A stretch of 64,000 nucleotides of DNA from Gemmatimonadaceae bacterium. GTDB taxonomy: Bacteria > Gemmatimonadota > Gemmatimonadetes > Gemmatimonadales > Gemmatimonadaceae. The notes below the pieces were generated by a model. It did not search any database and was not told the origin of the DNA. It was given only the letters and a program-made list of their open reading frames with translations. Positions within the stretch are counted from its first letter, which is position 1; each line of letters begins with the position of its first letter. Below are positions 44,287 through 53,633 of this stretch, piece by piece. The DNA lies in the NCBI GenBank assembly GCA_016720905.1, contig JADKJT010000017.1, positions 73,141-137,140 on the forward strand, written 5' to 3'. The position numbers and the translations under genes were made by a program.

Positions 44287-47200
44287 ATGACCGCACCGCT
44301 GTACCCACTCCTGCCGGATCTCGGCGCCGATGCCTTCGAGCAGGACCTGCTCGCGCGCTGGGACGCCGAGCATCTGTTTGAAACCGCACAGGCGGCGCGC
44401 GCCGGCGCGCCGCCGTTCGTCTTCTTCGAAGGTCCGCCAACGGCCAACGGGCGACCGGGCATTCACCACGTGTTTGCGCGCACGGTGAAGGACCTGTTCT
44501 GCCGGCATCGGGCGATGCAGGGACACTTTGTGCCGCGCAAAGCGGGCTGGGATACGCACGGCTTGCCGGTGGAAATCGAGGTCGAGAAGGAACTGCAGCG
44601 CGAGGCGGCTGAGCGCGATGGCGTCGATGCGTCGGCGTCGGCGACGCTGGGCGGCAAGCAGCTGATCGAACAGGTTGGTGTGGCGGAGTTCAATCGCCGA
44701 TGCCGCGAGAACGTCTGGAAGTATCGGGGTGAATGGGAAAAGCTGTCGCAACGTACCGCGTACTGGCTGGACTATGGCGATCCGTATGTCACGTATTCCA
44801 ACAACTATGTGGAAAGCGTGTGGTGGGCGCTGCGCACGCTGCACGACAAGGGACTCCTGTTCCGCGGGCACAAGATCCTGCCGTATTGCGCACGGTGCGG
44901 CACCGCGCTGTCCAGTCACGAAGTGGCGCAGGGTTACGACGATGTCGACGATCCGAGCGTGTATATCGCGCTCGACCTGCTTGACGCGGACGGTCACGCC
45001 GCGCCCGGTGCGCGCCGTCGAATCCTCGTGTGGACCACGACGCCGTGGACCCTGGTGTCCAACACGGCGCTGGCGGTCCACCCGGAATTGCACTACGCCG
45101 AATTGCGCAAGAAGAGCGGCGTCGACTGGACCGTGCTGCTGGCCGAATCGCGTGTTCCGGCGGTGCTGGGCGTCGATTGGGCCGATCGATGGGATGTGGT
45201 CGCCACGCATCGCGGCGCGGAGTTGACCGGGCTGCGCTATCAGCGTCCGTTGGACTGGGTGCCGTATCCTGAGGAGGGACGCCACGAAATCATCGTGGCC
45301 GAGGATTTCGTGTCGGCCGACGACGGTACCGGCGTGGTGCATATGTCCCCGGCCTTTGGGGCTGACGACTACGCGGCGGGGCAGCGACACGGTCTGGCGT
45401 TCGTCCAGCCGGTGACCGCGCGCGGCGAGTTCGCGGCGGAGGTGCCGGTGGTGGGCGGCGTGTTCGTGAAAGAGGCCGACACGCGCATCATCGAAGTCCT
45501 GCGTGACCGCGATGTGCTGTGGAAGGCGTCGACGCTGACGCACTCGTATCCGCACTGCTGGCGCTGCGGCACGCCGCTGCTGTACTACGCGCGCGGATCG
45601 TGGTTCGTGCGCACCACCGCCGTGAAGGACGATCTGCTGGCGCGCAACGCCTCGGTGAATTGGAATCCCGCCGAGATGGGCAGCGGCCGGTTCGGCGAGT
45701 GGCTGTCGAACAACGTCGACTGGGCCATTTCCCGTGACCGATACTGGGGTTCGCCGCTCCCGGTGTGGATCAACGATGAAGATCCCACCGAAGTCGATGT
45801 GCTGGGTAGCTACGCCGATCTGGCCGAACGGATCGGGCGGCCGTTGCCCGACGACTTCGATCCGCACAAACCCTATATCGACGCCTACGCCTGGCCCTCG
45901 CCGACCGGCACGGGCACCATGCGTCGCGTCCCCGAAGTCATCGATGCCTGGTTCGACTCCGGATCGATGCCGTTTGCGCAGTGGCATTATCCGTTCGAGA
46001 ATCACGACATGGTCGCCGCGCAGTATCCGGCCGACTACATCGCCGAAGGTGTCGATCAGACCCGCGGCTGGTTCTATTCGTTATTGGCCATCGCCACGGG
46101 GCTGGGCGACGCGCTGCCCAACAATCACGCGGGGACCGCGGCGCCGTATCGCAACGTGGTGGTGAACGATCTCGTGCTCGACGCCACCGGACAGAAGATG
46201 TCCAAGAGCAAGGGCAACGTGGTCAATCCGTGGGAGGTGCTGTCGCGCCATGGGGCCGATGCCGTGCGGCTCTTCCTGGTGGCGTCGAGTCAGGTGTGGG
46301 TGCCGCGCCGATTCGACGAGAACGCCATCCGCGAGATCGCCGGACGATTCCTGCTCACCTTCCGGAATGTCTACAACGGCATCTTTGCCCAGTACGCGAA
46401 TTTCGGATGGACGCCCAGTGCGCGTGATCCGGCCGTGGCCGATCGACCACTGCTGGACCGGTGGATCCTGTCGCGGTTGGCACGCGTAGAAGCCGACGTC
46501 GATCGCCATCTCACGGCCTACGATGCGACGGTGGCCGCGCGACGAATCATGGAGTTCGTCGATGACGACGTGTCCAAGTGGTACGTGCGCCTGTCGCGCA
46601 ACCGCTTCTACGACGTGGCGAGTGACGACAATCGCGCCGCATTCGCCACGTTGCACGAAGTGTTGACGGTGACCTGTCGCCTGCTGGCGCCGATTGCGCC
46701 GTTCATGACCGACGCCGTCCATCGCGCGTTGACCGGCACGTCGGTGCATCTCGCGTCGTTCACGCGTGGTCGTGACAGCGCCGGTGTCGCCGCGGCGACG
46801 GACGAGGCGCTGGAATCGTCCATGCAGGATATCCGGAAACTCGTCACGCTGGCCCACGCGGCGCGCGATGCCGCTGAGGTGAAAGTGCGGCAGCCGCTGC
46901 CGTCCATGCAGTGCGTGGTGCCCGGCGACCCCACCGGCGCGGCAGCCTTGTCGTCGTTGCTGGCGGCTGAGCTGAATGTGAAACGGGTGGAGTTTGTGAC
47001 GTCGACCGACGCCCTCGTCGCGCTCGAGGCCAAGGCCAATTTCCGCACCTTGGGGAAGAAGTTCGGCAAGGAGACGCCCCAAGTGGCGGCGGCGGTGACG
47101 GCACTCGAGGCGGCCAAGCTTCGTGCGCTGGCGGCCGGAAACTCGGTCACGATTACCGTTTTGGGTGTTGACCGCTTGATCGAGCCGGACGACGTCGCCA

Positions 47201-47586
47201 TCATCCGGCGCGCATCCGGCGCTGCCGTGGTCCAGGAGGACGCTGGATACGGCGTGGCACTCGATGCCACAGTGACGCCGGAATTGCGTGCCGAGGGGTT
47301 GGCACGTGAGATCATCAGCCGGGTACAGCGGCTGCGGAAGGAAGCCCGGCTCGATGTCAGCGACCGGATCGTGCTGGCCGTGGCGGGGGACGACGAATTG
47401 CACCGTGCGCTCATCGAGCATCGCGAGCGGCTGGCCGATGACGTGCTGGCCGTCGGGGTGCTCATCGGGGAGGAAGCAGGGACACCGTTCGGCCGTACGG
47501 CGAATGGTGACACGTGGACCGCGACTCAGGTGGTGGACGTTGAAGGACGTTCCGTGCTGCTCGCGCTCAGAAAGGACGGGGTGTGA
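44287..47586 (+). CDS. ileS: Isoleucyl-tRNA synthetase
   Basis: Charges tRNA-Ile with isoleucine. The 1099-residue protein has the class I HIGH equivalent in PTANGRPGIHHV (near residue 51-62), KMSKSKGN near 637, the CP1 editing domain (TTTPWTLVSNTALAVHP), and an anticodon-binding region. The C-terminal domain lacks a zinc-finger Cys set, as in the longer eukaryote-like (type 2) IleS that is usually associated with natural mupirocin tolerance. The stop overlaps the dksA-like ATG (TGATG). The order ileS, dksA-like, lspA, lspA, rluD is continuous. Confidence 0.95.
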   Translation: MTAPLYPLLPDLGADAFEQDLLARWDAEHLFETAQAARAGAPPFVFFEGPPTANGRPGIHHVFARTVKDLFCRHRAMQGHFVPRKAGWDTHGLPVEIEVEKELQREAAERDGVDASASATLGGKQLIEQVGVAEFNRRCRENVWKYRGEWEKLSQRTAYWLDYGDPYVTYSNNYVESVWWALRTLHDKGLLFRGHKILPYCARCGTALSSHEVAQGYDDVDDPSVYIALDLLDADGHAAPGARRRILVWTTTPWTLVSNTALAVHPELHYAELRKKSGVDWTVLLAESRVPAVLGVDWADRWDVVATHRGAELTGLRYQRPLDWVPYPEEGRHEIIVAEDFVSADDGTGVVHMSPAFGADDYAAGQRHGLAFVQPVTARGEFAAEVPVVGGVFVKEADTRIIEVLRDRDVLWKASTLTHSYPHCWRCGTPLLYYARGSWFVRTTAVKDDLLARNASVNWNPAEMGSGRFGEWLSNNVDWAISRDRYWGSPLPVWINDEDPTEVDVLGSYADLAERIGRPLPDDFDPHKPYIDAYAWPSPTGTGTMRRVPEVIDAWFDSGSMPFAQWHYPFENHDMVAAQYPADYIAEGVDQTRGWFYSLLAIATGLGDALPNNHAGTAAPYRNVVVNDLVLDATGQKMSKSKGNVVNPWEVLSRHGADAVRLFLVASSQVWVPRRFDENAIREIAGRFLLTFRNVYNGIFAQYANFGWTPSARDPAVADRPLLDRWILSRLARVEADVDRHLTAYDATVAARRIMEFVDDDVSKWYVRLSRNRFYDVASDDNRAAFATLHEVLTVTCRLLAPIAPFMTDAVHRALTGTSVHLASFTRGRDSAGVAAATDEALESSMQDIRKLVTLAHAARDAAEVKVRQPLPSMQCVVPGDPTGAAALSSLLAAELNVKRVEFVTSTDALVALEAKANFRTLGKKFGKETPQVAAAVTALEAAKLRALAAGNSVTITVLGVDRLIEPDDVAIIRRASGAAVVQEDAGYGVALDATVTPELRAEGLAREIISRVQRLRKEARLDVSDRIVLAVAGDDELHRALIEHRERLADDVLAVGVLIGEEAGTPFGRTANGDTWTATQVVDVEGRSVLLALRKDGV

Positions 47587-48014
47587 TGGCGAGTTCGAAA
47601 GAGGCATCGAAAGATGTCAAGAAACCAAAACCGATGCCCAAGAAGCAGCTGGCGCACTTTGAGAAGCGACTCCTCGAAGAGCGGAAGCGCGTAATCAAGG
47701 AACTCGGCCACCACGGCGACACTTTCGGTCCCAACGGCGAGGCCGATGGTGACACGAGCGCGTATTCGTTCCACATGGCCGATCAGGGCACCGACGCGAT
47801 GGAACGTGAAAAAGCGTTCCTGTTCGCGTCGCAGGAGGGGCGGTTCCTGTGGCATATCGATCAGGCGCTGCGGCGGCTGTACAAGTCGCCGGAGACGTTC
47901 GGCAAGTGTCATCAGTGCGGAAACGATGTCGCGTTCGAACGACTCGATGCGCTGCCGCACGCGCGCTTCTGCATCGCCTGCAAGCAGCGCGAGGAAGACG
48001 CGAAAAAGGCATGA
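47586..48014 (+). CDS. TraR/DksA-type zinc-finger regulator
   Basis: Small protein of 142 residues, Lys-rich at the N-terminus, with a coiled-coil stem (HFEKRLLEERKRVIKELG) and a C-terminal zinc finger C-x2-C-x17-C-x2-C (CHQCG ... CIAC). This layout is that of DksA/TraR proteins that bind the RNA polymerase secondary channel and modulate transcription with ppGpp. ATG at 47586 overlaps the ileS stop by one base; a GTG one codon earlier is in frame. It shares a 4-base ATGA-type neighbourhood with lspA. Confidence 0.85.
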   Translation: MASSKEASKDVKKPKPMPKKQLAHFEKRLLEERKRVIKELGHHGDTFGPNGEADGDTSAYSFHMADQGTDAMEREKAFLFASQEGRFLWHIDQALRRLYKSPETFGKCHQCGNDVAFERLDALPHARFCIACKQREEDAKKA

Positions 48015-48015
48015 C

Positions 48016-48549
48016 GTGAAGGCGCTCTTCTCCTGGCCCGTGCTCCTCGTGGTCGTCGCCCTCGATCGGGTGACGAAAATGCTGGCGGAAACACTCTTGC
48101 CCCCCAACGGATTTCCGGAACGGGTCATGGGCGATGCCGTGCGATTGGCGCTGGTCTACAATCCGGGCGCCGCATTCGGGTTGTACCTCGGCAGTTACTC
48201 GCGCTGGATCTTCATGGCGCTGACGCTGGGCGCATTGGTGATCCTGTGGCGCTTGTACCGTCAAACGGCGGCGACCGAGCACGTGCGGGCGTTGGCGATC
48301 GCGCTCGTGGCCTCGGGCGCGATCGGTAATCTCCTCGACCGGCTCCGATCGGATCGGGGCGTCGTGGATTTCATCGACGTCGGCGTGGGGCTGCATCGGT
48401 GGCCCACGTTCAATGTGGCCGACATGGCGGTGAGCGGCGGCGCATTCCTGCTGGCGTACGTGCTCTGGGGTGAAGAGCAGCGGGAATCGGCAACGGTGGT
48501 CACGTCCGGGACCGATCGGTCGTCATCGGGCAGCGTGGAGGCCCCATGA
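48016..48549 (+). CDS. lspA: Lipoprotein signal peptidase (signal peptidase II), copy 1
   Basis: Inner-membrane aspartyl protease that removes lipoprotein signal peptides. The 177-residue protein has four TM segments and the catalytic Asp pair in GNLLDR (D108) and FNVAD (D136), plus YNPGAAFGL and VVDFIDVG. GTG at 48016 lies two bases after the dksA-like stop. A Ser/Thr-rich tail of about 20 residues follows the last TM. A second complete lspA follows immediately with ATGA overlap. Confidence 0.93.
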   Translation: MKALFSWPVLLVVVALDRVTKMLAETLLPPNGFPERVMGDAVRLALVYNPGAAFGLYLGSYSRWIFMALTLGALVILWRLYRQTAATEHVRALAIALVASGAIGNLLDRLRSDRGVVDFIDVGVGLHRWPTFNVADMAVSGGAFLLAYVLWGEEQRESATVVTSGTDRSSSGSVEAP

Positions 48550-49142
48550 GTGCGTCCATCCCTGAATCCCCGCACGCGCTGGCGCCGTCGGCGGCCCGGA
48601 CGTGGCCCTTCTGGGTGATCGTGGCCAGCGTGACGGCCGTTGACTTCGTGACGAAGGCGTGGGCCGTGGACGCCTTGTCGCCGCGGCACATCCCGCATCG
48701 CATTGTCGGTGACGTGGTGCGCTTCACGCTGGCGTACAATCCGGGAGCGGCGTTCGGCATGCACCTCGGTCCCGCGTCGCGATGGATCTTTGCCGGGCTC
48801 AGTATCGTCATCATCGGCGTGCTGCTGCGAGCCACCGCCGACCTGACGCGCAGCTCGCGACTGGCCGCGGTTGGCGTGCCCATCGTGATTGGTGGCGCGA
48901 TCGGCAACCTGCTCGATCGCATTCTGCAGCGCGATGGCGTCGTCGACTTCATTGATATCGGCGTTGGCAACGTGCGTTTCTGGACATTCAACGGCGCTGA
49001 TTCGGCAGTGACAATCGGCGCGATCTGCCTCGTGTTGGCACTGTGGCAGCAGGAAAAGGAACAATTGGCTCTCGAACGCAGCCGCAGCTCCTCTGGCGAC
49101 ACTACACGCGACGATCAGGCGGCCCGCCAGTCGCGCTCGTGA
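48546..49142 (+). CDS. lspA: Lipoprotein signal peptidase (signal peptidase II), tandem copy 2
   Basis: A second full-length signal peptidase II of 198 residues, directly after the first. Catalytic Asp are again intact: GNLLDR (D124) and FNGADSA (D152), with YNPGAAFGM and VVDFIDIGVG. The two copies share the motifs but differ widely between them, so this is an old duplication rather than a recent one. The ATG overlaps the first copy's stop. Different substrate preference is possible. The end overlaps the rluD start as GTGA. Confidence 0.92.
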   Translation: MSASIPESPHALAPSAARTWPFWVIVASVTAVDFVTKAWAVDALSPRHIPHRIVGDVVRFTLAYNPGAAFGMHLGPASRWIFAGLSIVIIGVLLRATADLTRSSRLAAVGVPIVIGGAIGNLLDRILQRDGVVDFIDIGVGNVRFWTFNGADSAVTIGAICLVLALWQQEKEQLALERSRSSSGDTTRDDQAARQSRS

Positions 49143-50209
49143 CATCGGCCGACTCCGGAGAGAAACGGGCGACGACCCGCGAATTTGTCGTGGCCGATGG
49201 CGCGCTCGAACGACTCGATCTCCTGGTGGCGCGGGAGTGCGCGCTATCCCGCACGCAGGCCGCAACGCTGATCGCCAATGGCCACGTGACCGTCAACAAG
49301 AAGGCGGAACGCGCGTCATATCGGGGCGAAGCACAGGATCACATCGTGGTCACGATTCCGCCGCCGCCCGGACGCGATATCCTCCCGGAATCGATTCCGC
49401 TGTCGATTGTCTACGAGGATGACGATCTCGTGGTGGTGGACAAAGCGGCCGGCATGGTGGTGCACCCCGCGCCCGGCAACTGGACGGGTACGTTGGTCAA
49501 TGCGCTGATGGCGCGTGGTGAGCCACTGGCGGAGGGCGGAGGCGCGGAGCGGGCGGGGCTGGTCCATCGCCTGGACAAGGACACATCGGGGCTGCTTCTG
49601 GTGGCCAAGTCGGAGATCGCCCATCGCACGCTCAGTGCCGCGCTGGCGGCCCGACGTATCACGCGCCGCTATGCCGCCCTCACCTGGGGGCACCTGACGG
49701 CCGACTCCATCACGGTGGATAAGCCGATTGCGCGTGATCCGCGGGACCGGACGCGCATGGCGATCGTCCAGGATGGGAGGGTGGCGAAGACCATTTTCAC
49801 CCGCCTCGCCCGATTTGATTCGGTGGACCTGTTGCGGGCGCACCTGCATACCGGGCGCACCCATCAGATTCGCGTGCACCTCGCGTCGATTGGGCATCCG
49901 GTGGTTGGTGACGATACCTATGGAGGTGGGGGAGGGCGTCGTCTCGCCCTCCTTCCTCCCAAACGGCATTTCCTGCATGCGGCCTGGCTGCGATTTCGTC
50001 ATCCCGTGTCGGGTGTGCTGATCGACCTGCGATCACCGTTGCCCCTCGATCTGAAACGATCGTTGGCCGCGTTGAGCGGGATGCCCGAACTCGCTGCGCA
50101 CCAGGACCCTCTCGATGAACTCGGCTTCTATTCCACCGCAGATGGCGACGCGACCGGCGATACCGCCGGTGCCAGCGCCAGCGATTCCGCCGGGACGGAC
50201 GCTCCCTAG
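49139..50209 (+). CDS. rluD: RluD-family 23S rRNA pseudouridine synthase
   Basis: Converts uridines of 23S rRNA helix 69 to pseudouridine. The 356-residue protein has an N-terminal S4-like domain (LDLLVARECALSRTQAATLIANGHVTVN) and the catalytic motif HRLDKDTSGLLLVAK (Asp near 146), then LHTGRTHQIRVHLASIGHPVVGD. GTG at 49139 overlaps the lspA stop. The last about 25 residues are Ala/Gly/Asp-rich and overlap the start of the first cheW by 95 bases in another frame; this tail may be poorly conserved. Confidence 0.93.
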   Translation: MTSADSGEKRATTREFVVADGALERLDLLVARECALSRTQAATLIANGHVTVNKKAERASYRGEAQDHIVVTIPPPPGRDILPESIPLSIVYEDDDLVVVDKAAGMVVHPAPGNWTGTLVNALMARGEPLAEGGGAERAGLVHRLDKDTSGLLLVAKSEIAHRTLSAALAARRITRRYAALTWGHLTADSITVDKPIARDPRDRTRMAIVQDGRVAKTIFTRLARFDSVDLLRAHLHTGRTHQIRVHLASIGHPVVGDDTYGGGGGRRLALLPPKRHFLHAAWLRFRHPVSGVLIDLRSPLPLDLKRSLAALSGMPELAAHQDPLDELGFYSTADGDATGDTAGASASDSAGTDAP

Positions 50210-50633
50210 CGTTTTCGGGGACGCCGACGACGACGAGCAGCACGCCCGGGTCCTGGTGGTGTGCGTCGGTGCGAACCTGTACGGAATCCCGGTCGAACAA
50301 GTGCGCGAGGTGTTTCGGGGCGAGCGGGTCACTCGGGTGCCAGGAGCACCGGCCCTGGTTCGGGGCATCGTCAACGTGCGGGGCGGGGTGGGCACCGTGC
50401 TGGGACTCGCCGTTCTGCTTGGTGCAGCTCGTGCCGTTACGTCCTCGTCGGTCGTCCTTCTGGAGCACGGATCCCGCCTGATCGGGCTGGCCGTGGACGC
50501 GGTACGCGATGTGCGCGCCCAGGACGACACCCCGGCTGATGCCGGAGCGTCCGGGCACGCGGTCGTCACGCCGCTCGACGCGGTCGCGCTCTGCGCGCCG
50601 CATCTGCTCTCTTCCGAGGAGATGGGACGGTGA
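50115..50633 (+). CDS. cheW: CheW-like adaptor (first copy)
   Basis: Chemosensory adaptor of up to 172 residues linking receptors to CheA. The core runs from ARVLVVCVGANLYGIPVEQV through VRGIVNVRGGVGTVL and RLIGLAVDAVRDV, the typical SH3-like double barrel. The first 45 residues are Pro/Ala-rich and derive from DNA shared with the end of rluD. A later in-frame ATG at 50142 is possible, so the true start is uncertain. The end overlaps cheY by GTGA. This is the first gene of the chemosensory operon. Confidence 0.8.
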   Translation: MNSASIPPQMATRPAIPPVPAPAIPPGRTLPSVFGDADDDEQHARVLVVCVGANLYGIPVEQVREVFRGERVTRVPGAPALVRGIVNVRGGVGTVLGLAVLLGAARAVTSSSVVLLEHGSRLIGLAVDAVRDVRAQDDTPADAGASGHAVVTPLDAVALCAPHLLSSEEMGR

Positions 50634-50995
50634 GCCGGACTGTGCTGATCTGTGACGATGCGATCTTCATGCGCACGATGGTGGGGGATATTCTCCAGCA
50701 GGCGGGCTTTGAGATCGTCGGGGAAGCGGAGACGGGCGTGCAGGCGGTGGAGAAGTACCGACTGCTCCGACCCGATCTGGTGACCATGGATATCGTGATG
50801 CCCGATATGGGCGGCATCGATGCGGTGCGCGAGATCACGAAACAGGATCCGACCGCGCGCATTCTCATGTGCAGCGCGATGGGACAGCAGGCGCTGGTGG
50901 TGGAGGCGATCCAGGCCGGTGCCAAGGACTTCGTGGTGAAACCGTTCCAGCCCAGTCGTGTGCTCGAAGCGGTCAACCGGGTGCTCGCGGCGTAG
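50630..50995 (+). CDS. cheY: CheY-like single-domain response regulator
   Basis: Receiver-only protein of 121 residues. Acidic pair D9/D10 in ICDDA, phospho-acceptor D54 in TMDIVMPD, Ser in LMCSAMG, and Lys in FVVKPF (near 104). It has no output domain, so it should signal by binding a target, in the classical manner of CheY to a motor. It overlaps cheW and is followed 28 bases later by cheA. The target here may be the TPR, DUF4388 or GTPase proteins rather than a flagellar motor, because no flagellar genes are in the window. Confidence 0.93.
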   Translation: MSRTVLICDDAIFMRTMVGDILQQAGFEIVGEAETGVQAVEKYRLLRPDLVTMDIVMPDMGGIDAVREITKQDPTARILMCSAMGQQALVVEAIQAGAKDFVVKPFQPSRVLEAVNRVLAA

Positions 50996-51023
50996 GCCGC
51001 GTCCTGACCACCGGCTGGTCGAC

Positions 51024-52946
51024 ATGGACCAGACCCGCTACGCCGAGCTGTTTCGCGCGGAGGCACGCGAACACCTGGCTGAACTCGACACGACGCTGTT
51101 GGCCTTCGAGCAGCAGGCCGACCCGGAGCACGTCGGCACGCTGTTCCGGAGCACGCACACCATCAAGGGGATGGCCGCGGCGATGGGATATGGCGCGGTC
51201 GAGCAACTGTCGCATGCGCTGGAATCGCTGCTCGACACCATGCGAAGCGGCGACGCGCCTGTCGACCAGACGTTGGTCGCGCTGCTGTTCGAAGGCACGG
51301 ACGCGCTGCGCGCCAGCGTCGATGAAGCGGTTGCGGGTCGCGGCGATGTGATTCCTGCCGCGCTCACGCCATTGCTGCAGCGACTGGGCGCGCCACGCGA
51401 GCCGAGACCGCTCGCCGCGCTCGCCAGCGTCGCCTCGCCGAACGATGGACTCGCGGGATTGACCCACGGCGCACAGTTCGACGAGATCCCGCCCGCGACG
51501 GAGCGTCGCGAGACGATGACGGAGGATCTCGCAATCGCCGTGCGTCTGACGGCTGACTGTCCGCTCAAGGGTGTGCGCGCGTTGCTGGTGTTGGGGCGGC
51601 TTGAGCCGCTTGGCGTCGTCCTGCGGATTGACCCGCCACAGGCGTCCTGGCACGGCGACACCTTCGACGGTGCGTTCACGGTGTCGCTGCGGTCCGCGAC
51701 GGCGGCCGACGCCCTGGAGGAGGCCGCGCGCGCTGCCGGTGACGTCGCGCGGGTCAGCGTCAGCGCCATCCATGCAACGCCACAGCGCGACGGCGCCGGC
51801 GACGCGCTGCGCACCGTCCGCGTCGATCGCCGCCGACTGGACACGCTGCTCGATCTGGTGGGTGAATTGGTGATCACCAGAGACCGCCTGTTGCGCATTG
51901 CCGAAGAGAGTGACCACTCCTCGACCCGGGCGCTGACGCGTGCCGCGCACGAAACCGCGCGCTTGATCAGTGCGCTGCAGGATGAGGTGGTGCAGGCGCG
52001 CATGGTGCCGGTTGGGCAGGTGTTCGATCGTTTTCCCCGACTCGTGCGGGACATTGCGCGGGAGCTTGGGAAGGACGTGCACTTCGTGACCGAAGGGCGG
52101 GAGATCGAACTCGATCGATCGCTGCTCGATGCGATCGGCGATCCGATTATCCACCTGCTGCGGAACGCGCTCGATCACGGGCTTGAGGATGCGGAAACGC
52201 GCCGCGCCGCCGGCAAGGCGCCGACCGGAACGCTGACGCTGCGCGCGGCGCGCGATCGCGCGGCCGTGATCCTGCAGGTGGAGGACGATGGTCGCGGCAT
52301 CGACCGCGATGTCATCCTGCGTCGTGCGCATCAACAGGGACTGTTGCCGGACAGCGTCGCCACGTTGGATGACGATGCCCTGCTGCAGGTCCTGGCATAC
52401 GCGGGGTTCTCCACGGCGCGCTCCGTCACGGCCGTGTCCGGACGCGGCGTTGGCGTGGACATTGTCGCCACGCGCGTGCGCGCGCTGGGTGGTGCGCTGG
52501 AGATCGAGACGCTGCAGGGACAGGGCACGGTCTTCACACTGCGCCTGCCGGTGACATTGGCCATCGCTCGCGCCCTGCTGGTCGATGTGGCCGGATCGAC
52601 GTACGCCATTCCCGCAGACCACGTGCTGGAAGCGCTGGCGTACGATCCCGGCACACTCGTCACCGTGGCGGAACGCGAATCGGTGACGGTGCGCGAGGAA
52701 GTGGTGCCGATTGTGCATCTCCGGGAGCGCTTTGGCCTCGAGCGACGCCGGGACGATCTGTATCTGGCGGTGGTCGAAGTGGCCGGTCGACGCACGGCAC
52801 TGGCGGTCGATGCGCTGGTGGCCCAACAGGACATCGTCGTGAAATCGTTTGATGCGGTGCGCGGCAGTGAACCGTGGTTCAGCGGGGCCACGGTGCTCGG
52901 TGACGGGACGCCGGCACTCATCGTCGATCTGGGCAGCCTCACATGA
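51024..52946 (+). CDS. cheA: Chemotaxis histidine kinase CheA
   Basis: Chemosensory kinase of 640 residues. P1 has FRSTHTIKGMAAAMGY with phospho-His near 45; a poorly conserved middle region follows (about 130-260) that could include a P2-like CheY docking domain; the dimerisation helices start LDTLLDLVGELVITRDRLL; the ATPase has HLLRNALDHGLE (near 380), DDGRGID (near 420) and GRGVGVDIV; the C-terminus is a CheW-like domain from about residue 512. ATG at 51024 begins exactly at P1. All catalytic motifs are intact. Its receptor partners are not seen in the window. Confidence 0.95.
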   Translation: MDQTRYAELFRAEAREHLAELDTTLLAFEQQADPEHVGTLFRSTHTIKGMAAAMGYGAVEQLSHALESLLDTMRSGDAPVDQTLVALLFEGTDALRASVDEAVAGRGDVIPAALTPLLQRLGAPREPRPLAALASVASPNDGLAGLTHGAQFDEIPPATERRETMTEDLAIAVRLTADCPLKGVRALLVLGRLEPLGVVLRIDPPQASWHGDTFDGAFTVSLRSATAADALEEAARAAGDVARVSVSAIHATPQRDGAGDALRTVRVDRRRLDTLLDLVGELVITRDRLLRIAEESDHSSTRALTRAAHETARLISALQDEVVQARMVPVGQVFDRFPRLVRDIARELGKDVHFVTEGREIELDRSLLDAIGDPIIHLLRNALDHGLEDAETRRAAGKAPTGTLTLRAARDRAAVILQVEDDGRGIDRDVILRRAHQQGLLPDSVATLDDDALLQVLAYAGFSTARSVTAVSGRGVGVDIVATRVRALGGALEIETLQGQGTVFTLRLPVTLAIARALLVDVAGSTYAIPADHVLEALAYDPGTLVTVAERESVTVREEVVPIVHLRERFGLERRRDDLYLAVVEVAGRRTALAVDALVAQQDIVVKSFDAVRGSEPWFSGATVLGDGTPALIVDLGSLT

Positions 52947-53001
52947 TCGCCTCGTTCGAGCCGACGGGCTGCGCAGGGTTCGCCGTACTGAAGCTGGAGA
53001 C

Positions 53002-53625
53002 ATGATGGAAGCGATCCGCTCGCTGAAGACAATCCAGCTCGACGCGCTCCGCGAAACGGCCAACATCGGCGCCGGGCACGCGGCGACCGCTTTGTCGCAG
53101 ATGACGGGCAGCACCATCATGATCAAGGTGCCGGCGATCTCGGTGGCGAGCATGGAGGACATGCCGGCGCAGTTCTCGCCCGATGAGGAGCCGGTCGCCG
53201 CGGTCCTCATGCATATGCTGGGCGATCTGAGCGGCCGGACGCTGCTGGTGTTTCCGCGACCGACGGTGATGCGACTGGCGGAGTTGATGCTGCGTCGCCC
53301 CATCGGGTCGTCACTGGCGCTGGGAGAGCTCGAGTCATCGGCCATCAAGGAGGCCGGCAACATTCTCAGTGGCGCCTATATGAACGCGCTGAGCGACTTT
53401 CTGGGCATGCTGCTGTTGCCGTCGCCGCCCACGCTGGTGATCGACATGTCGACGGCGGTGCTCACCAGCGCGTTCGGCGAATTCGCGCCCGACCCGGACG
53501 CCATTCTCTGTGTCGAAAGCGAGTTCATACTCACGGAGCTGCAGCACACCCTTCGCGGCTTCTTCCTGCTGCTGCCTGACCCCGCGTCGCTGCAGGTGAT
53601 GTTGCGCGCGCTGCGTCTGGCCTGA
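53002..53625 (+). CDS. cheC: CheC-type chemotaxis phosphatase
   Basis: CheY-P phosphatase of 207 residues. Two copies of the (D/S)-x3-E-x2-N pattern are visible, DALRETANIGAGHAATALSQM near the N-terminus and SSAIKEAGNILSGAYMNALSDF in the middle, which marks CheC rather than CheX. Known partner of CheD, which is also in this operon. ATG at 53002 follows GGAG; a second ATG at 53005 is adjacent. There is a 55-base gap after cheA. Confidence 0.9.
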   Translation: MMEAIRSLKTIQLDALRETANIGAGHAATALSQMTGSTIMIKVPAISVASMEDMPAQFSPDEEPVAAVLMHMLGDLSGRTLLVFPRPTVMRLAELMLRRPIGSSLALGELESSAIKEAGNILSGAYMNALSDFLGMLLLPSPPTLVIDMSTAVLTSAFGEFAPDPDAILCVESEFILTELQHTLRGFFLLLPDPASLQVMLRALRLA

Positions 53626-53633
53626 AGGCGCCG

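Noticed and set aside
43582..46005. 807-codon minus-strand frame opposite the phosphorylase and ileS genes
   Set aside because: Antisense shadow spanning two well-supported genes; no domain and composition typical of a shadow frame.
50973..53363. 796-codon minus-strand frame opposite cheA and cheC
   Set aside because: Antisense to well-supported che genes; no start context or motif.
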